This document shows, piece by piece, positions 12,076 through 25,237 of a stretch of DNA of 64,000 bases. Where the stretch lies: NCBI GenBank assembly GCA_963514095.1, contig OY741276.1:13831459-13895458 (forward strand), in the 5' to 3' direction. Every line of letters starts with the position of its first letter. Positions within the stretch are counted from its first letter, which is position 1. Origin of the DNA: Eutrigla gurnardus. Taxonomy: Eukaryota; Chordata; Actinopteri; Perciformes; Triglidae. A program made the position numbers and the translations under genes. The notes beneath the pieces are model-generated. The model was not told where the DNA came from. It was given only the letters and a program-made list of their open reading frames with translations, and made no database searches.

Positions 12076-12711
12076 AACGAGGCACTTCTCTCACATTGTA
12101 GTCATGAGTTAATGTGAGGATAACACTTTGAACGTCCACTGTGTGTTACAAACGTGTGATTAGTCTAACTACGATGACATTAGTGATACCGCTAAAGCAA
12201 GTTTTATTTATCATTATGAATTGAAAAAGACAATCCAAACTTCAAATGCACTGCAACATGTTATGTAAATGCAGCTTCATTCTAAAGCTCAGAGATGTTC
12301 CTGTCTTCATTTTAGCAACTACTGCATAAGGTTGACTGTTTTCAATGATGTTGCTGTGACTTTGATTTTGAATATAGGACTACTTTATGCTACAGGTGTG
12401 TCTTCAGTGTGATATTGTGCAATACACAGTCAAAATGCATCAGCTTTAAATTTGTATCATATTTATTTTAACAGTTTCCCTTAAAATCACTGTTGTTGGG
12501 CAGGAACAAAAAAATCCACCTGGAATATGGGCTTTATTTAGGGACAGCGGCCATTGTTCTGTGGTGTGTGTGGTTCATTTAGAGGATTACATGCATTATG
12601 AAAGGTTGACGCTTCATTTAGTCCTTTGAGTGAACTCAAAACTCTACCAGATCCTCGTAATGGTCAGTGTGGTGAGCACAGTGTTTGTGGGTTCAACTGA
12701 GACACCAAGAG

Positions 12712-12712
<1 letters not shown>

Positions 12713-12785
<73 letters not shown>

Positions 12786-12946
12786 ATGTGTGTTTACTGC
12801 CTTCCAGTGGCCACTGACCGTGCCGGCACCTGGTTCCTGTCAGAGTTAAACCACGTTCTCTGTGACCAAACCATTAATCCTCTGCCTGTCGTCATACAAC
12901 ATACAGAACCCTTTGTGTATGATTTATAGGCCTATATATATACAGT

Positions 12947-13008
<62 letters not shown>
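12713..13008. repeat. (TG)n and (AC)n(AT)n microsatellites
   Basis: A TG tract at 12713-12792 is followed about 150 bp later by an AC tract that changes to AT (12946-13008). Read on one strand the TG and AC tracts are reverse complements, so they could pair as a hairpin. Confidence 0.9.
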
Positions 13009-14640
13009 TTCAGAGTTAAATCTAACACCTATTTGATTTTGATCACCTGTTTCAGTAAAAACTAAAATCTAACACTGTTCAACACTTTATTGTATTTTTG
13101 CCAGTAAGTTACTGTTTACCCTATACCTTTACTGTAATGGTGTGTATGCACTTTACAGTATAACTGCTCTTGTTAAGAATATTATACATTTTTGGAGTGT
13201 GATAAATGACTATTTAGTATATACTGAACATAACCTTTACAATATTCACTGCTAATTACTACAAATTCAAACACCGGTTTACTAAATAAAAAGATTTGTA
13301 TCTGTAAATAATTACATTTCATACAGTAGGTATTAGGTATGAGTACAGTGAAAATAAATCTTTTTGAATACACAGATTTTTTTTATTGGATCAGAAGAAT
13401 AAAACGTTATTTTCTGATGAATTCATGGTTATATTTTAAAGCTCCTCACAAACCGGCCTGATTGTTTGACCTGACAGACTTCGGTACAGGCTGAAGGGCT
13501 GCTGTATTTGCATAGGCCACTGGTGTAAATGAGTACTAAATAACTTCCTGGAGCCAGTGTAATGTGGAGGGTGGGTGTTACAAGAATACTACTGGGATGA
13601 AAAGTATATTCTCAGGATCCTGCATGCCGTGTATGGCAGCATACAGCAAGCTCACTATCTTACATAATAATGTTAAAGAAACAATAAGGTCGTTTTTCAT
13701 TTGTTCACTGAGACCTATTTCCATTTGAAGTTTTATTGTATAGTTTGTTGGGCATGTTTGCCTTTATTGGGTAGTGCAAGTAAATGGATGACAGGAAATG
13801 GACAGAGAGAGACCGAGAGAGAGAGATAGAGTGAGAGAGAGGGGGGGAGAGAGAGGGAGAGAGAGGGAGAGAGAGATATGGTGGAAGGCAAAAGCTCCCA
13901 GCTAGGGAGCTAGACATTTCAATTACATGATGGATGTCTTAAAGAAGAGAATTAATAAAGTACAATATCATGAGAACTATTTCTACTGTTATATTTAAAT
14001 AACAGGACTTAACAGATCCAAATCTCCCATAAATACAGCAGGTCTTTATTCTTAACATGTTACTCTCTCTGTATCGACAGGAACAATAGCTCCAGGGTGA
14101 GCATAAATGTCTACAGCACCTTAGTCTGTCCTCCCATACAAAACGTCACCACATTGAGGAAGTTGTGTTATTCAGATTCTTTGGAACAGCAGCTTTTCAT
14201 ATGCATGTATCACTGACTCACATCTCTAGCATAAAGGCCTTTGTTGGTTTTGAATGGAAGTATTCGTCAGACCAACCACAGACAGCTGACAGGTCCAAGC
14301 ATGTGGACTTTTAAACACTGGATTTTTATGCCTCATAAAAAAACAACTATTTCTACAGTCTTATTATATGCATTTAACATTGTACAAGACAAGTTTGTAT
14401 AAATAGTCAATTAAGTGTAATGCATGACAAGAATAATGTGAATTTAACTTACTTTTGTTTTAATGGTGAACAGTGATGATGATGATGATGGTGATGAGAA
14501 TAGAAGAGATAATGTAAGATTTATAAAAGTCAACAGTTCTTTCTGCAACAACACGCTTTTCTGGAAAGATGAGTATGTTTGCGATCCTCAAGAAATCATG
14601 CAAATGTTGGACGCTTGTCACGAGCCCTGGTCGAAGTTGG

Positions 14641-14698
14641 TGGGAAGGAAGGAAGGAAGGAATGAAGGGAGGAAGGGAGGAAGGAAGGAAGGGGGAAG
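14641..14698. repeat. (GGAA)n microsatellite upstream of cltcl1
   Basis: Imperfect GGAA/GGGA tetranucleotide run about 450 bp before the clathrin start codon. GGAA is the ETS core, so such a run can bind ETS factors; no function is shown here. Confidence 0.85.
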
Positions 14699-14880
14699 GG
14701 GCTGCGGCGGAGGGGTACACACTGCACATTCGACCGCTTGTATTGACAGCTCTGAGGGGGGGAAATCCACTACACGAGGAGCTTATGAGAAGTCATCACT
14801 TCCGATAGCACAGCGTGGGTTTTTAAGAAAGCCCCGTATCATTACTTGCTCTCGGAAGAACTGGTTCACACGCCTGTAGT

Positions 14881-15150
14881 AGTTAAAGTGGACTAGTTTT
14901 CTTAGCGGAGGCGCGGAGTTTTTGATTCAGGACCGGCGTAGGGGGGTGGAGGGGGGCTACTGAATGGGAGCAGTCACTGGATTCGTGTGATACCAACGAA
15001 AGCCGCCCCAGACTACCTACCGCTGCCCCATCATTTTAGACTTTTTGGGGGACATTTAGGGCACAAACGGAACAAGATCACCTCCGTTCCTCCTGCTGTC
15101 CCCTTCCCCTTTCCTTCCTCGCGGACTCTGCAGCAAGAAATCCTCCGAAA
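14881..15150 (+). promoter_or_regulatory. cltcl1: cltcl1 promoter and 5' UTR region
   Basis: GC- and CpG-richer than its surroundings, continuing into intron 1 to about 15660, consistent with a CpG-island promoter. No TATA box was seen. The transcription start cannot be placed from sequence alone. The ATG at 15151 has AAA just before it, an acceptable Kozak context. Confidence 0.5.
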
Positions 15151-18100
15151 ATGGCTCAGATACTGCCGATACGATTTCAGGAACATCTGCAGGTAAGCGG
15201 ACGGAGAAAAGCCCGGATAAAAAAAAAAAACAATTTCAGTTTCAGCTTTTTTTTTGGCGCAGCTCCTCGCCCATGTAGGTCCGCGCGCGCACGCACGGCA
15301 CATGTCGCATTTAAATGGACTCTGAAATCGGGCTGCGGGGTGGCGCTCGATATAGCTACAGGCCTAGTTTTTCTCCTGCCGGGCAGATGATGACTTGTAA
15401 AAATTGACCAGTCGGATTGTATACAGCAGCTCCAATGCGGACCGGTGTGTGCGCGCGCGTGTGTTTATGCGCGCGCGTGTGAATACGCCGCAGTTTTCTC
15501 CCCTTCAAGTGAAAAAAAAAAGCCCCGCCGCCGCTGTCATTTTTCAGCCCGCGTCGACGCGAACTGCGGCGTCTTAGCACTCTGTGTTGCGGACAACTGC
15601 GCTCAGCTGTTGGGGGGAAACATTGTGCCTGTGACCTGAATGGCACTCGCGCCCCAGCTTTGTGGCCACCATGTTGTCATGCTCACCACTTTGTAACCTT
15701 CAACAACAGCGGTGTCTCTGCAGATGCTGGGCGTTACTGACGAAAGCACCATGATGTGTCGATAGTGTAATGACAACATGGGGTGTTTTTAGACAGCACG
15801 GCACTCAGCTGTCATGCTGCCATTTAAAATACATGCTCCCAGCGATGTCTTGATATTGTAATAACCCCAACCCCATGTGAAATCTAGTGTCATATTACAG
15901 CATCTATGTCATATTGATTTGATGCGTCTCCCTGCTCTACTGGTTGGTGTTTCCTTGCCAGAGGAGCATCTGTGCAACTTCAAAATGATCAGCATCAACA
16001 TGAGCCCTGGAGACTTTGGTTGGCTGACTCTTGGTGGAAAAAACACAGGCATACACAAAATACCTCTTTTACTATCTGTGACATAAAGTCAAACAAACAG
16101 CCACTGATTTGGTTGTCAGTGGAGGAACTATTTCCACCATGTGGCCCCCGTATTTTAATGTTTGGTCAGAGTCTTTGGGAATCGTCGTCCCGTAGCAGTG
16201 CTTGGTGCTTTGCAGCCAAAAGAGAAAGTTTGTGACGCACCCCTCCTCCTCCCCTGTCTGTAGACCGTTGTTATGGTAACAGCAGGCAGTGAAATGGCCT
16301 TTCACTAGAAGAAAAAAAAAAAGCACATAGCCCCCCCCCACACACACATACACAACCCCACCCCCTCTCTCTGCTCCCTTCCTCTGGCCGGTAGCCCCAC
16401 TTTTGTCAGCCAAAGATCCTTTATCCTCCAAAAAAACTGTTGCCAAGATAGCTCGGGGCTACCAGGCTCCTCTCCTCACCAACGGGCCCGCTCCACTGCT
16501 GCTCCATGATGGAGGGGCAATGCAGAACCTTACACTATCTGGGTTATTAGTTTAAATCGCTCCCGACAGCACATACCTTTGCCCTTTACACGTCTCCAAA
16601 TAAGAGCCTTGAGACGGTGATAAGCAGCAGAGCGCTTTACGTTCCACCTCTACCGTGAAATCCCAGCTCTGCCCCAGTCGTATCCCTCTGTGAATCTAGG
16701 TGGCTCCAGCAGAGTGAAAAATGCTTGGAATTTGCAAACCCAGGACTTTGGGCCTCAAGTTGTTTAGCTTTTTTTTTTCTTGGCCTGGTATTTACGGCTC
16801 TGTGTCTGCAGTCTGGTTAATAACGTGGACCTAGCTACATGATGAGGTACTAGCCTGTTCAGCCAGCGGGCAGCATGAGATAAAGAGCAAATGCACCAAA
16901 AGGAGTTCTATACTGTTTAATGCAGACGTCAGGAATGAAGCCTGAATCATAGAGCGATTATTTTAGCTATAGATTCAATAGTATACAGGTTCTCACTCCA
17001 CATCAGTAGCAAATAGCTCTCAACTGTGTGCTCTCTCCATCATTACTCTTCCTTGCTTGTTTGCATTGCTGTGATTTATTATCCAAGGTCCAGGCTGTGT
17101 ATGAGTGTGTCATGGTGTGACATGAATTGACCAAATGGACTAGCCCCCCGTGGATGTGTGGAGCCAAATGTGGGCTGTGGCCTCCAGACGTTGGCAAGAT
17201 GGCATGAAGATGAGGGAAGACAGGGGCACAGAATAGTCTGCTGAATTATGAAAGTGCTAAAGTGAGGTATTTGCCAGCTTCTGTGGCTCTGCTGCTGCTG
17301 CTGTTAGTCAGTGCAGCAGCCTACGTAGCGTAGCATCGATTTGAAGTGCAACAGAAAAACGTCTTGCAGCTCGAACGTTGTCCTGTCTGGTTGGGTTAGG
17401 AGAGTCCGGCCTGCCGTTCGGCGGCTGTTCAGAGCACCCTGGTGTGCTGCCGTGTCTGCGTTGATGAGACGATGGCACCACGTCAAACGGATGTGATAAG
17501 CAGATGAGTTAAGCAGGCCCTGTTCAAGTCCGGCAAATCACATCAGGAGAGGAAGCCGGATGACGGAGCGGCCTTTAACAGGACACATCTGTGACCGCAG
17601 CAGCGGCTGGCGGGGATGAGGATGAGCGTCTGTGTTCAGTCACCAAATGTTGAATGGTGAATGCATTGAAAGAGCACTGACACAAACAACACGCACATTG
17701 TGTGTCCTCTGCAGAGTGAATGTAGTCACACTCTGTTAAACCTGCGACAACTGGACTGCACTGGTTGTTTTCATGAAGTATTATTTTCTAGATCAATGGA
17801 TTCATTGTTTTGTCTAGAAAATGTCCATTATTAATAATATCCCAGAGCACAAGATTAAATCCCACCAAGAGTCTAACGCCTTACTGTTTTTTTTTTGGCC
17901 ACTGGGGGGCAGTTAAAACAATCTGTCAACACAACACTGACTTATTATCACCTTTGCAATTACACGTGGTTAAGTCCTTAGTTCTTAATAATCAACATGG
18001 AGTTGGGTTTTTTGCACTGATGGTCCAATATTTTCTCTCCCTTTAGCTCTGTTTGCCTGAGGGTAATATCTAGCTCTTTAGCTACTAAATGCTCTATTGT

Positions 18101-21100
18101 GTTCATCAGCTAGTCTGTCTGAACCTGTTTATTCTTGTGGGCTAGAACTTATTTAGAGAGCTGGTTAGAGAGGGACCTGAAGCGGTAAAGTTGCGGCCCA
18201 GAACACCAAAACAATGAGCTGAAAGACGCCGCAAAGCGATGTAGAAGATTGATCAGAGCTGCTGTGAGGATATTATATCTGCCCAATAGGCTACATACCT
18301 AACGCGTATCTACCGCTTGTGTAAGAAAGTATGAAGTAGCAACGCTTCCCCATCTTTTTGCTGCATGCCTCGCTTTTAATTGTGCTTGTGTAATCTCCCC
18401 ATGAACCCGAAACCCTCAGCTGCTGACGCGACGTGTCGGTACCTCAGCATTGCGTCCACCCGGGTTATGACTCACCAAATGCCGTCAGCGATTTGTCCTG
18501 CTGCCGTTGTTATTGTGATATTTTTTTCGGCGATTAGTTAATCTCAGCTGTTTGAGGGAAGAGGACTTCTAGGAATCTTGTGTGCGTGAAGATGTTTTAC
18601 TTGAGACAGGAGGTTGTGGCTGAAGTGTGATTTTAGTCTGGAATGTTCTACTAAGAAGGGGGGCGGGGGTGTTTCTTCCGGTGAGTCAGTGGCCCCACCC
18701 TGAGTTGGAGATTGCCAAAGGCCTGTGTTACTGGAACTGCACGGTATAGACACTGGCATCCCTCCTTCTTTGCAGCTTATGAAAGGCACATGTATCACTC
18801 TGACTTCTCTCCGTCACACTGGTTCACTCCTTCACTCCTCTCTCCCTTCTCCCTTCGTTCTTAGCACGATGCTGGGCTCCTCCCTTCACTTCCATCCTTA
18901 TCTTCTCCCCCACTATCTTTATTGTGGTTTCCCTCCCCTCCCCTGTCCGCCCAGAGATAGTTTTGGCAGTCCTGAGGAGATGCAGCATATGGCTCCAGTC
19001 CTCCCTCAGGTCTTCTCCGTGGCCTTCTCAAGAAGCCTTTATCTTGTACGTCCCCCATAACTCCACAGAAACCAGCTGTACAGTTGTTATTCAGCTGTAT
19101 CCTAACATGACTTATGTATCCAGAATCATATATAAAACCACAAAAATGTGCAACTAACTATTATTCTTGTCAGTCATTAATCTGTCAAATATTTATAGAA
19201 AAAGTCAGAAATAAGTGAAAAATGCCTAACATAGTTTCCCAGAGCACAAAAAGTTAATTCTGTTGGACCAGTAATCCAAATGCCAAGCACATTCAAATGA
19301 AAATTATAATAAAACAGGAATTCTTCACATTTTATAAGCCGGAGGCACAGAGAAGAAAACGACTATTTTCACCAGGCTCATTCATTTGGAAAGCAGTTTG
19401 TAGAACAATGAAGCGATGAGATCTTGCCCCTGCAGTATGCTTCAGTTGAGCGTTTAGAAACGATGACATTGGAGCTATCTAGCAAAAAATGTTGATTAAT
19501 TAACAAACGCCTCTGGCTAGGAAACAGCTTCTTTCACCGTGACCCCTCTGTCAACCCCCCGACTGATGATGACGATGATGATGTTGTCACGTCCTTCCTG
19601 TTGTGTCGACGGCATGCTTTGAACGGCTCAGCTGTCGTGACTTGTTGTCCTGCTCCGCCAGCCGACTTTGAGATAGTACAGTCCTTGTGATGATCGTAAG
19701 GATTCCTTTCCGCTCGCCTCAGACCGCATAATGCCGTCAGTTCAGTCATCAGAGAGAGAGAGTGCTCCGGTCTGTCCTCTGGGTTCATAGTCAGTTTGAC
19801 AGCGCACAGTAATTCCTCTGTTCAGCAGCCGCTAACCAAAGTGGAGTGTTTCACGTTTGTTAGTTCTGCTGAGGTTCGACGCGGCAGAAACTGACATCAG
19901 CTCAGCTGCCGTGTGTTGTCGCATCTGGGGACGACTTCTTCTCGTTAGAAAAGTAAATGTGCTGCATAAATCATTGGGATTCGCTCATGGTGCTTTATTT
20001 AAAAGACTCAAATCTATGCTCCGTTTCGTTTAATGCCGTCTCAGACTGGTTTTGGCTGAATAAACTTGTGGTAATTAAGTTCCCTTACAGCTGGCTGCTC
20101 ACACAGACGATTAAGTGCGGTGTCAGGTTTTAATCAGAGGCTTTGGCTGGTATAACTTAGATGTGATGATGGCTAACGGGGGTACAAGTTAAAAAAAACA
20201 AAAAAACATTCATCATCGAACATAGTTCTAAAAATACTTTTAAATTCTGGAGATTATTAGCAGCTATAATAAGAGCGTAAAATAAGGCTGTGTTGAGCTA
20301 ACGTCCTGTTGTCCGCCGTGTGCCCACGCTTGTTCCCTGGCTCCACGTACCACCAGACCTCATGTCTGGAAAACAACATTTAAGAATATCTCTGGAAAAT
20401 CAGGGCAGACCTGCTGCTATTTTAACTGAAACACTGTTTTGGTCCATTCCCCCCCTCAAATGTCAGCTGATGCCATATTTGTTTTCCCACTGCATGTTTT
20501 TCTTGTCGTGATGGAGGCCTGACTCCTTCAGTGGTCTTAAAACTCTCTGAAGTTGGATTTTTCCATTTAGAGCTGTTTTACTTTTAGTCCAAATAAAGGA
20601 AACTGTTGGCTCACTATAATATGTTTATTTTTTCATTTAACATGTTTTGATTCAACCACCATTACATCTATGAGTCAAATAACCAGCTCATCTTTTCCAA
20701 CGATTCTATTCTTATTCAGCTGTTGCTCAGAGAGATCTTTGTCTCTTTCTACCCTTTCAGTAAAATAACATCTATTGGTAAACAGGACTTTCTACAACCT
20801 AAAAGCATTAAAGACAGTTTAAATATATGGTACATGTAATATATGTATCTCTTATTAAGGCATAATTGTCGACAAATACATGAATCAACTTTCAAAATAT
20901 ATTTTTATCTACTTACAACTACATTCAAGCGTCTTTGAGTTTTGAAAAGCGCTATGAAAATAAAATGTATTTTTATTATTATATAATAGTTATTTAACCT
21001 CATACTGCTTTTAGATGCTCAATATTGTTGTAGTTACGTTACCCATCCAGGTTATATTAATATAATATATAATAATATTTGCAGTTGCAGAACATGGGCG

Positions 21101-24100
21101 TGAACCCAGCCAACATTGGGTTCAGCTACCTGACCATGGAGTCGGACAAGTTCATCTGCATCAGAGAGAAGGTGGGAGAGCAGAACCAGGTGGTGATCGT
21201 GGACATGTCGGACCCCACCAACCCGATCAGGAGGCCCATCTCTGCTGACAGTGCCATCATGAACCCAGCCAGCAAAGTCATCGCCCTGAAAGGTAAGAGC
21301 GTGTGTGGGTGAGATGCACCGATGACACATGTAGGCTTTATACTTGTCGGTTTAAATTCCCAGGATGACGTCGGCGTTGCATCTGTACTGTTTATTTCTC
21401 TAGTTCTAACAGATTTAGCCATCTACTAGTATTGCTGTGGGTACTTTGATGACTGATGCTCTGTCAATGCTGTATATCTAGAGTGCACTCACTTCTATTG
21501 CCTGAATGTACTAAATTGGTTGCACAAATGGATTTTCTGCCACTGATTTCAGCCCTCAGAGCACAGACACAAGCGCTGATTAGGATGGTTTGCCTGTAAT
21601 GAGGATTATATGCCCCCGTTTGCCCTTTCCCCCTCTGGTCTATCTTTGTCTTCTCATTCTTACCTGATTGACACTTTTGTTTTTTCTCCCTTGCTTTCTG
21701 TCCTTTCTCAGACGGTGAGTTGCTTACTTTCTCTCTACCTGTCTGGCACTCGGGTCGCGATGATACAGTGGCCATGTCTCTCTCATAAAAGCTTCCCACA
21801 TACCCCTCTCAATTACGCAGAGCTATTTTGACCGCTGACCATTCACACGACAGGCGACTGTTTAGAAATGGCTTCTACTTCGTCGTCATCTCATCTTCCT
21901 CTTGTCATAAGTTTACACGAGTTAGCATGACTTGTTGTCTGCTGGTGGAGCGTATGTGTGGTACATGCAAAGATGCCACTCACTGAAAAGTGCTGGGTCA
22001 CCGTGTGTGTCTTTGCACGCCTGTGTGAATCATCCATTACCTCACTTGTTTGTGTGAGATTTCTCTGTTAGAGTTACAGTGGACGTAAAGGGAATTGTGT
22101 TTGTGGTGCTCTAAACACTGAATAATTACATAAAAAAATACTCCATGTTTTAGTATTTCCATTCAAACTTGTTAAAATGGGGGTCAGAGCAACAGTTACA
22201 TTGTTTCTTTAATTGTTTTCTTTAATACTTTCTCAAGGCTGTAAGCTCCACAAATTGACATTTTTTAAATTGTATTGAAATGGCAGCATAAATGTTAGAG
22301 ACAGACACCTTAACGACACCTCTGTGTAGCTGCATAACGCAAGACATAGGAGGGTAAATGTGCTATTTTTTGTATTTTGGGTGAACAGAATGAGCTTGAT
22401 TGAACAGTAAAAAAAAAAAACACCAAAATAAATTGCAGAAAATATATATATATATATTTGGTTTCTTTACCCCCCCTCAGCTGCCAAGACGTTGCAGATC
22501 TTCAACATTGAGATGAAGAGTAAGGTGAAGGCTCACACTATGGTGGAGGAGGTCATGTTCTGGAAGTGGATATCGGTAAACACGGTCGCCTTGGTGACGG
22601 ATACGGCTGTCTTCCACTGGAGCATGGAGGGGGATTCCCAACCTACCAAAGTATTCGATCGGCACGCCAGTCTGGCAGGATGTCAGATCATCAACTACAG
22701 AACTGACGAGCAGCAGAAATGGCTACTGCTTATCGGGATTTCTGCACAGGTATGAAAACACGTGGGCATGTATACTCATGCCTCATGCTGTAGAAGTGCG
22801 GAATAGGCATGATTTATCACTCTCTCTCTCTCTCTACAGCGTGCAAATTCACACCCAAAATCATACCTCGGAAATCTCTTTCCAGATTGAATAAATGCAG
22901 GAATGTCAGTTTCACATCACAGTGTGGATGTGGATAACAGCTTTATTGAAAAACCATCAGTTCAGCCTGTTCAAACAGGGTCAGCAGCTGTGTGGCAGAA
23001 GAACATAGGTGTGAATCAGCCTATACTGAAACGTGACATAACTCAAGCAGGAAGGGCCCGAACAGATTCCCAACTGTCCCTCGAAGTGCCAATGACTTGA
23101 ATGCTTCTTGTTATAGTTGGTAAACAATAACTCGTTTCCTCTCTTTGCCCTTCAGCAAAACCGCGTGGTTGGGGCGATGCAGCTGTATTCTGTTGACAGG
23201 AAAGTGTCCCAGCCAATCGAGGGCCACGCCGCTGCCTTCGGGGAGTTCAAAGTGGAGGGAAATGCCAAACCCTCCACCCTCTTCTGTTTTGCTGTGCGCT
23301 CACAGGCTGGAGGAAAGGTGAGGGCTCCCCAGACTGTACACAAAAGATTTCACTCACGATGCTATCATGGCCTATTTAGTCTCTGAGCCAAACACAACAG
23401 TTAAGATTAAAGTAGAAACAACCTTTTATGATTCACGGCTTTTGCTCACCAAAATAGCTCCTAGATGTTGGCATCAAGTTTGTATTGACTCCCCTCTTTG
23501 TGTCTATATTTGATTTCCTGTAGTCATTTCATTGTGTGGGCCTTCTTCTTCCAGTTGCACATCATTGAAGTTGGTCAGCCGGCTGCAGGAAACCAGCCTT
23601 TTGCCAAGAAAGCAGTGGATGTGTTCTTCCCTCCAGAGGCCCAGACAGACTTTCCTGTGGCTATGCAGGTAAGGAAAGACCGTGGCTACTAATTTGTTTT
23701 TATTTTTTATGGTAGGCTTAGAGTGACTGCTAATAAAATCTCTGATCATTCTCCCCAGATTGGTAATAAGCACGGCGTAATATATTTAATCACAAAGTAC
23801 GGTTACATTCACCTGTATGACCTGGAGTCTGGAGTGTGCATCTACATGAACCGAATCAGTGCAGAGACCATCTTTGTGACCGCCCCTCATGAAGCCACCT
23901 CGGGAATTATCGGGGTCAACAAGAAGGGACAGGTGAGAAACTACCAGTCAATATTAAATCATTGTTATTCTGGCCTCACGGAGCACGTTTCCTGTATGAG
24001 AACTGGTCGACAGAGTATTTATATGTCTATTCTCTGCTTCCCAGGTGTTGTCGGTGTGTGTTGAGGAGGAAAACATTGTAAACTATGCCACCAACGTCCT

Positions 24101-25183
24101 GCAGAACCCTGATCTAGCCTTGAGGATGGCGGTGAGGTCAAACCTCGCCGGTGCTGAGGAGGTTTTCGCCAGGAAGTTCAACACTCTGTTTGCTCAGGGA
24201 AGTTATTCAGAGGCCGCAAAGGTTGCTGCTTCGGCGCCCAAGGTACACCTGTGTCCACATCTGTTGATGATTTAAAAAAAACAACCAAAAAAAAAAAAGT
24301 AAAAGCCCAAAGGTTGATGGTAAATATTCTTCACTGTCCTTCCTCCACTCAGGGTATCCTGCGGACAGCAGAGACCATCCGTAAGTTTCAGAGTGTCCCG
24401 GCCCAGCCAGGTCAGGCGTCTCCACTTTTGCAGTACTTTGGTATTCTGTTGGACCAGGGCCAGCTCAACAAGTTTGAGTCTCTGGAGTTGTGCAGGCCGG
24501 TCCTGCAGCAGGGCCGCAAGCAACTGCTGGAGAAATGGTTGAAGGAGGACAAGGTGGGAACGGAGGACATAAAATAAGCTAGAACTGCTGCTCTAAGCAC
24601 GATGATCATTTAACTGTTGGTGCCTGTGATGGTGTATGTGTTGTAGCTGGAGTGCTCAGAGGAGCTGGGAGACCTGGTGAAGGCGTCCGACCCCACCCTC
24701 GCTCTGAGTGTGTACCTCAGAGCTAATGTCCCCAGCAAGGTCATCCAGTGCTTCGCTGAGACCGGCCAGTTCCAGAAGATAGTGCTGTATGCCAAAAAGG
24801 TAAAAAGAGCTCAAGTGACCCCTTATTTAATTATGCATTGGAAACATATTTATTTTATTTGTAGAATTCAAAATGCATGTGAAAGAACCACTATTAGGTG
24901 TAAATATGAGTACAGACTATAATACTCGGTGTCTTAGTGTGAATTCATCATTTCTGATTTGAGAATTGCATTTGTTTCATCCTGTCCGTCCAACGGTGCT
25001 TTTGTAGGTGGGCTACACCCCGGACTGGGTGTTTCTGCTGAGAAACGTGATGCGGGTCAATCCAGACCAGGGACTGCAGTTTGCCCAGATGCTGGTCCAG
25101 GATGAGGAGCCGCTGGCCAACATCAACCAGGTAACGCACACGCTGCCACAAATGATGCCTCACCCGCAATGTCCTAACACACA

Positions 25184-25237
<54 letters not shown>

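Larger units (their letters stand above)
12076..14880. other. SH2 adaptor 3' UTR and intergenic region rich in simple repeats
   Basis: The adaptor's 3' UTR starts at 12076, but no canonical AATAAA or ATTAAA was found in the first kilobase, so its end is undefined. Simple repeats: (TG)n 12713-12792, (AC)n followed by (AT)n 12946-13008, (GA)n 13803-13877, (GAT)n near 14475 and (GGAA)n 14641-14698. No coding sequence was recognised. Confidence 0.6.
15193..21084 (+). other. cltcl1: cltcl1 intron 1 (5.9 kb)
   Basis: Separates the 14-codon first exon from exon 2. No exon of another gene was recognised on either strand. It holds fragments of a dispersed repeat family (about 17760-17860 and 19170-19260), a (GAT)-like run near 19560 and a retroposon-like tail at 20925-20985. 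The first 450 bp are CpG-rich. Confidence 0.7.

Noticed and set aside
12713..13008. Possible CRISPR-like regular repeats
   Set aside because: Pure dinucleotide tracts without spacers, in a vertebrate genome.
14463..14879. 138-codon frame upstream of cltcl1
   Set aside because: Composed of (GAT)n and (GGAA)n repeat translation; no homology recognised.
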